A program made the translations under genes and the position numbers. Of a stretch of 64,000 nt of DNA, positions 60,601-64,000 are shown piece by piece (position 1 is the stretch's first letter; the number at the start of each line of letters is the position of its first letter). The notes beneath the pieces are model-generated. The model searched no databases. It worked only from the letters and a program-made list of their open reading frames with translations, and was not told the DNA's origin. The stretch comes from Codonopsis lanceolata (lineage: Eukaryota > Streptophyta > Magnoliopsida > Asterales > Campanulaceae): the NCBI GenBank assembly GCA_013146195.2, contig CM028383.1, positions 17,755,642-17,819,641 on the forward strand, in the 5' to 3' direction.

Positions 60601-62680
60601 TACCCCCATGGTAGGGACCTCTCTCTCACCATGTCTGCCAAATCCCAACAATCCACAGCCGGTCCCTTCACCTTCTCCGGCCCATCAACATCTCCCAGCC
60701 GCGATTTTCATCGCCCCTATTTCAATTTCACATCCAGCCCCATATCTGCTCGCCGGCGAGTATTCTTCTGCCGCGGCCATCTATCAGCCGCCGTCTCCCT
60801 TTCTCAGTTGCAGATTCGGCAATCACCAACTCAGCTTCCACACCCGCCATGTCTGAAGCAATTCCCAATCTGCCCGCTCTCCCTCCCTTCGTTCAAACCC
60901 AGCAGACATCCTCCCATCTCCTCCCACCTTCTGCGCCGCTCGCTGCCATCAGCCATCTCTGCTTCCTCCTTATTCTCCGGCGAATCAGCCCTATCCGCCA
61001 TCTTCAGTGCTGCCCCCCGCCAGCAATCTTCCTCCATCCATTCGCCCATATCTCTCTCCTTTGTTCGATTCCAACCCTTATGACCTTCATCTCAACTGCC
61101 GCCATCTTCTCAGCCGTTGTTCACCCCAATTTCGGCGGCGATTTGATCACTGCATCTCTTTTTGCCAAAGGCCGACAACAACCTCAATCTCACAGCCGGC
61201 TTCAAATCTGTCATCTCCATCCCAGATGCGGGTTTGTAATCTCCATCCCAGACACCAAAGAGAGTTGATTTGTATGAACAAATCTGTAACCCAAAGATGA
61301 AGATGAACATTGTTTATCCAGATTTGTAATTTTATTATTTACAGTTGGACCCCTTTATAAACTTACTTTTGTTTTTCTTTGAGATTTGACTTTAACTTTG
61401 ATAATTCAATGTTATAATTGTCCAAATATAAGGGCAAAAAAGGGATTTCACTCAAATTTAACGTCCTGGGCTAACGCCCGTTAGAAAATGGGCTCGCTTG
61501 CATCATAGCAAAAGTTGGGTGGCCAAAATAGATATTTCAAACTTACGGTGGCCGAATTGCAAAAAGGGGTAAAGTTGGGTGGCCCATTTGTGTGTTTTGC
61601 CACATAAGTTTTGAATATCTGGAAAGTTATTGATGACGTGTGGCTAATCAATGGGCAATATCTGAGCACACCAGTATTCATGTAATATGCTAATTCATAA
61701 TCAGCACAAGATTTCACTGCACTTAATGAACGCGGAATTGACTTTTGATCCCTGCCCCATATCTCTCAAATCTTAATGCTGTAATCGACAATCAACTCAA
61801 ACTTGAATAAAGGGGCATCACAAAAACGGTGTCTAAATTTTCGAAACAGTTCCTAAATCCCACAATAGATGGTTGAGCACTTGGGACATTGCTCTCTTTC
61901 CTCTATTTCCCCTTGATTGTGTTGCTTATGCAATGGATAGAATTCCTCTCTTTGTCGAAGGTGGTGGAAGTGGTCGTGCTAAATCACCATTGCTGGACCT
62001 AAATCAACCGCCACCAGAGGCGCTAACATTCAATGTCAGCCATTCACTGGCGGAAAAAGAGTCCGACTCCAAACAATCACCAGCCCAGCGGAATCTCTCA
62101 TTTAGTAACACATTAATGGTAACGCCTGCACATGTGTTTAAAAAGGAAAGCTCCTTCTTTTTCACCCAAGAACATGAATATGGCTTTTAATTTGATTTTC
62201 CTATTAATGGACTGATCACTGTTGGTTCGTTTGCCTGCTTGTGTGTGTTGGATTGAGGTTTCTAGTGCCATTCGTTTGTCTACATGTCTTCGACATTCTT
62301 CTTTTGTTCGTTTGCAATTATGCTCCCATCTATTTACTGAAGATTATCATAAAATTTGGTGGACTCTGACACTTTTTATCACAAATAATCGTTAAAGCCA
62401 ATATTTCAGTTTTGTTGGACTTCTTGCATAACCTTGTACTTGATTTCATTTTCTTCCATAATGCTTATTCATTTTCTAGGTTGCTCCTCCATCTTCAGTT
62501 TCGGACTGTAATGGCATCAAAGATATAAGGTGAAGTTGCATTCTGTATATCATTTCCTTTTTTCATTGTCTCCAGATTTGTGCTGGTACTCATTTTTGCT
62601 CACAGCTGATAGTACTCCCTAAATGCTGTTATAGGGAAAGAAGTAGTGATGATAATTATACAACAATAAGAGATCGAAAG
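57620..62680 (+). CDS. Proline/histidine-rich protein, first three coding exons (3' partial)
   Basis: Coding exons at 57620-58201 (194 codons), 62480-62529 and 62635-62680 join in frame (phases 0 and 2) with good GT/AG borders; the last has donor GTAAGG and the gene continues beyond the window. Exon 1 codes for a low-complexity N-terminus: a Thr run (about residues 9-22), Pro-, Gln- and His-rich stretches, then a more ordered part (YLYQVRPYGFPHSD, AMHLVRPPTTHLQQSLLG, VPNIVRGVPV). Exons 2-3 give VAPPSSVSDCNGIKDIR and ERSSDDNYTTIRDRK. I suspect a nuclear protein, perhaps related to LIN37-like MuvB/DREAM subunits, but the diagnostic C-terminus is outside the window, so this is a weak guess. Intron 1 is 4.3 kb and contains a MULE. 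An upstream TTG in frame is not a plausible start. Confidence 0.75.
58202..59924. other. Left part of intron 1; no element resolved
   Basis: Non-coding sequence. ATCAAGCTTTA-type words recur near 58567 and 58806, and a T-rich to A-rich stretch near 59630-59700 could be retroposon debris. Confidence 0.4.
59934..61601. mobile_element. Fourth MULE, inside the host intron, probable Pack-MULE
   Basis: Inverted ends start GGCAAAACACACAAATGGG; TIRs are about 130 bases. The 9-base target duplication ACATAAGTT is exact (59925-59933 and 61602-61610). The interior (about 60180-61260) is strikingly GC- and C-rich compared with its flanks and carries a long open frame, which suggests captured host sequence. 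No transposase is present. Confidence 0.9.
60172..61083 (+). CDS. Open frame of about 300 codons inside the MULE, unrecognised
   Basis: A frame rich in Ser, Pro, Leu and Arg, open across two copies of a tandem block. The blocks share DLFLHLCPLAFSLSNPTLLL and MSAKSQQSTAGPFTFSG; they start near 60229 and 60520 (291 bases apart), while their MSAK starts at 60334 and 60631 are 297 apart, all multiples of three. The start listed by translation is not an ATG; the first ATG in frame is at 60334. No known domain is seen. It may be a captured fragment rather than a gene, and codon-level selection cannot be judged here. Confidence 0.35.
   Translation: MLQICSSSSLSLSLSHTHTDLFLHLCPLAFSLSNPTLLLLKLHHIAPRRWTSLTMSAKSQQSTAGPFTFSGPSTSPSRDLHCPYFNFTSSPRPARRRVFFCRGHLSAAVSLSHTHTDLFLHLCPLAFSLSNPTLLLQRSFTRHYPHGRDLSLTMSAKSQQSTAGPFTFSGPSTSPSRDFHRPYFNFTSSPISARRRVFFCRGHLSAAVSLSQLQIRQSPTQLPHPPCLKQFPICPLSLPSFKPSRHPPISSHLLRRSLPSAISASSLFSGESALSAIFSAAPRQQSSSIHSPISLSFVRFQPL
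61933..62190 (+). other. Intronic open frame with EAR-like LLDLNQPPP motif
   Basis: Between the MULE and exon 2, an ATG at 61933 opens a frame reading MDRIPLFVEGGG, then SPLLDLNQPPPE. LxLxL/DLNxxP (EAR) motifs recruit co-repressors in plant transcription regulators. A GTAACG donor sits near 62120. It could be an alternative first exon of the host gene, a gene fragment, or chance. Confidence 0.3.
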
Positions 62681-63429
62681 GTAAGGATGCTTCTTTTTCT
62701 TATGTTTACTTGGTCATTCACATGCAGAAAATTGCACCCTCGACTGAATTCTCAGCAGGATTCATGTATCTTTGTAGAAATTATTTTTGAAAATTTGTGT
62801 TCAACAAATTCAGCTGTTACTTTTTATTGGCCAAACGCCATGCATGGGCTACCAAAATCCAAATAACAAATAATTGAAGCCCGAATTGGGCCATCAAGCT
62901 TGTTATAGGCTATTAAAATTCTAAAAGGAAAAAATTAAAATAAAAGAATCCCACAAAGCAAAGGAGTGGGTGACGAGATGACCTTGGTGGCCGTCCGGTG
63001 GTGCACTTGGTTGAGTTGAGTGGAGGTGGACTAGCTGCTTAGTGGAGGGTGCCGCTGCCCTGGACTAGTGGTCTGGGTGGCAGGTTGTTTAGGATGTCTG
63101 GTCACTTGATTGTCTTCATCCGTCATGGACGGCTATGTTTCATCGTTTGGCATGAGGTTGAGAGGTGGGACAAGATGAAAAGGATGGAGAGAGAGAAGAA
63201 GATGAAATGGGCTGGTAATTTACTTGATAGGGGAAAAAGGAATAGTGACCACTTCAGATATTTTGCTGAAGGTGAATTGCCAATTATATGTTTTGCCTTA
63301 CTAATAATAATTTTTCCTATAAAAGAAGATGGCCCATTTTTTTCGAAATTGAGAGTCCATGAGGAGGGGGAAGGAAAAGTGGGTATACGAAGGGTGAAAT
63401 GATGGAATTAGTAGTAGCACAGAGTTAGA
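62681..63429. other. Intron or intergenic sequence; nothing recognised
   Basis: Follows the last visible exon. An open frame at 63049-63402 has no recognisable motif. Confidence 0.4.
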
Positions 63430-63900
63430 ACTAGAATGGAAGAAATAGGAATGAAAAGTGCATAATCCAACTCTACTCAGCTTTTGTCCCAATCATTTGG
63501 GGTCGTCTTTTCTGCCATTCGGTTCGGCCTTCCCCTACTTTTCATTGTGGTTGATGTTTATACAGTCGCAGATCCAAACGGGGCACAAGCGGTTTATGTT
63601 GTATGTGTTTAAACCATCTTAGGCAAAATTTTCTCATTTTATTTGCTATTGTGGGCGACTTTTACTGTCTCACGAATTTTTTCATTTTGAATTCTATCTT
63701 TCCTAGTTTTACCACCTATCCATGTTAACATTCGCATTTCATCAACACTCATCTTTCTAACATGTTCCTTTTTAGTTGCCCAACATTCGGTTCCATAGAG
63801 TAGTGCGGGTCTAATAGTTGTCCTATAAAACTTTCCTTTCAACTTAACCGGTATACGTCGATCACATAAAACTCCGGATGCACTTCTCTGTTTCACCTGC
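63430..63900 (-). mobile_element. 3' end of a non-LTR (LINE) retrotransposon
   Basis: On the minus strand 63896-63639 codes for KLKGKFYRTTIRPALLYG, CWATKKEHVRKM, EMRMLTWIGGKTRKDRI, the conserved stretch after the reverse transcriptase domain of plant LINEs. It is frame-broken beyond that. The 3' part contains CGACCCCAAATGATTGGG (minus sense, near 63495), a common LINE tail phrase. It is 5'-truncated, as usual for LINEs. Confidence 0.85.
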
Positions 63901-64000
63901 CTGATTTAATTTGATGACTAAGTGACCAACAACATCTCTTATCTCCTGTCTTGATTGATAATTTATCAAAATTGTTCTTTTTGGTTTTTTTTGACTATCT

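Overview
This window reads as nuclear DNA of a flowering plant, most likely a eudicot. It is AT-rich, the genes have introns with GT/AG borders, and two genes are of plant type: a chloroplast thylakoid protein (CURT1B-like) and a multi-exon caffeate-type O-methyltransferase. The density of plant transposon classes (copia, gypsy-like, TRIM, MULE, hAT, CACTA, Stowaway, LINE) fits. No bacterial or organelle gene organisation is visible.

Genes that look intact are few. (1) At 304-1828 on the minus strand is a two-exon PD-(D/E)XK nuclease of the lambda-exonuclease/YqaJ type with a probable organelle presequence. (2) At 14308-15326 on the plus strand is a six-exon CURT1B-like thylakoid curvature protein, readable from start to stop. 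(3) From 57620 on the plus strand are the first three coding exons of a proline/histidine-rich protein that runs off the right edge; its first intron is 4.3 kb and packed with transposons. A caffeate-type O-methyltransferase exists only as two decayed copies (15780-17729 and 24362-25353), carried on two direct copies of one segment (about 15.47-19.0 kb and 23.96-26.6 kb) that lie either side of a truncated copia element.

The rest is mostly mobile DNA, much of it placed by terminal inverted repeats (TIRs) and target-site duplications (TSDs) read directly. From left to right: a probable solo LTR (3862-8156); a small hAT element (9019-9861); a 2.8-kb MULE carrying the 5' part of a FIZZY-RELATED/CDH1 cell-cycle gene (9930-12745), followed after 59 bp by a second MULE (12805-13937); the copia fragment (20143-23960), whose leader holds a dense cluster of TGACGTCA sites; a third MULE (26010-27109), truncated in the other duplicate; a probable hAT-bounded block (27841-31279) containing a gypsy-type LTR and two tandem-repeat blocks; a second hAT-type element (32870-35325) with a nested Stowaway; a head-to-tail array of 4.4-kb units encoding a gypsy-type plant transposon protein (about 37.5-46.8 kb); a CACTA-type terminus with a palindrome array (to 47806); an intact TRIM (49709-50275); a minisatellite (52.2-52.95 kb); a copia LTR remnant (to 54934); a fourth MULE inside the intron of the 57.6-kb gene (59934-61601); and the 3' end of a LINE (63430-63900).

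The genes do not form a pathway. The main biological content is how transposons have copied, split and rearranged host sequence: gene-fragment capture, duplication with independent decay of the copies, and insertion into a host intron. Product names come from motif recognition by eye; no database search was possible.
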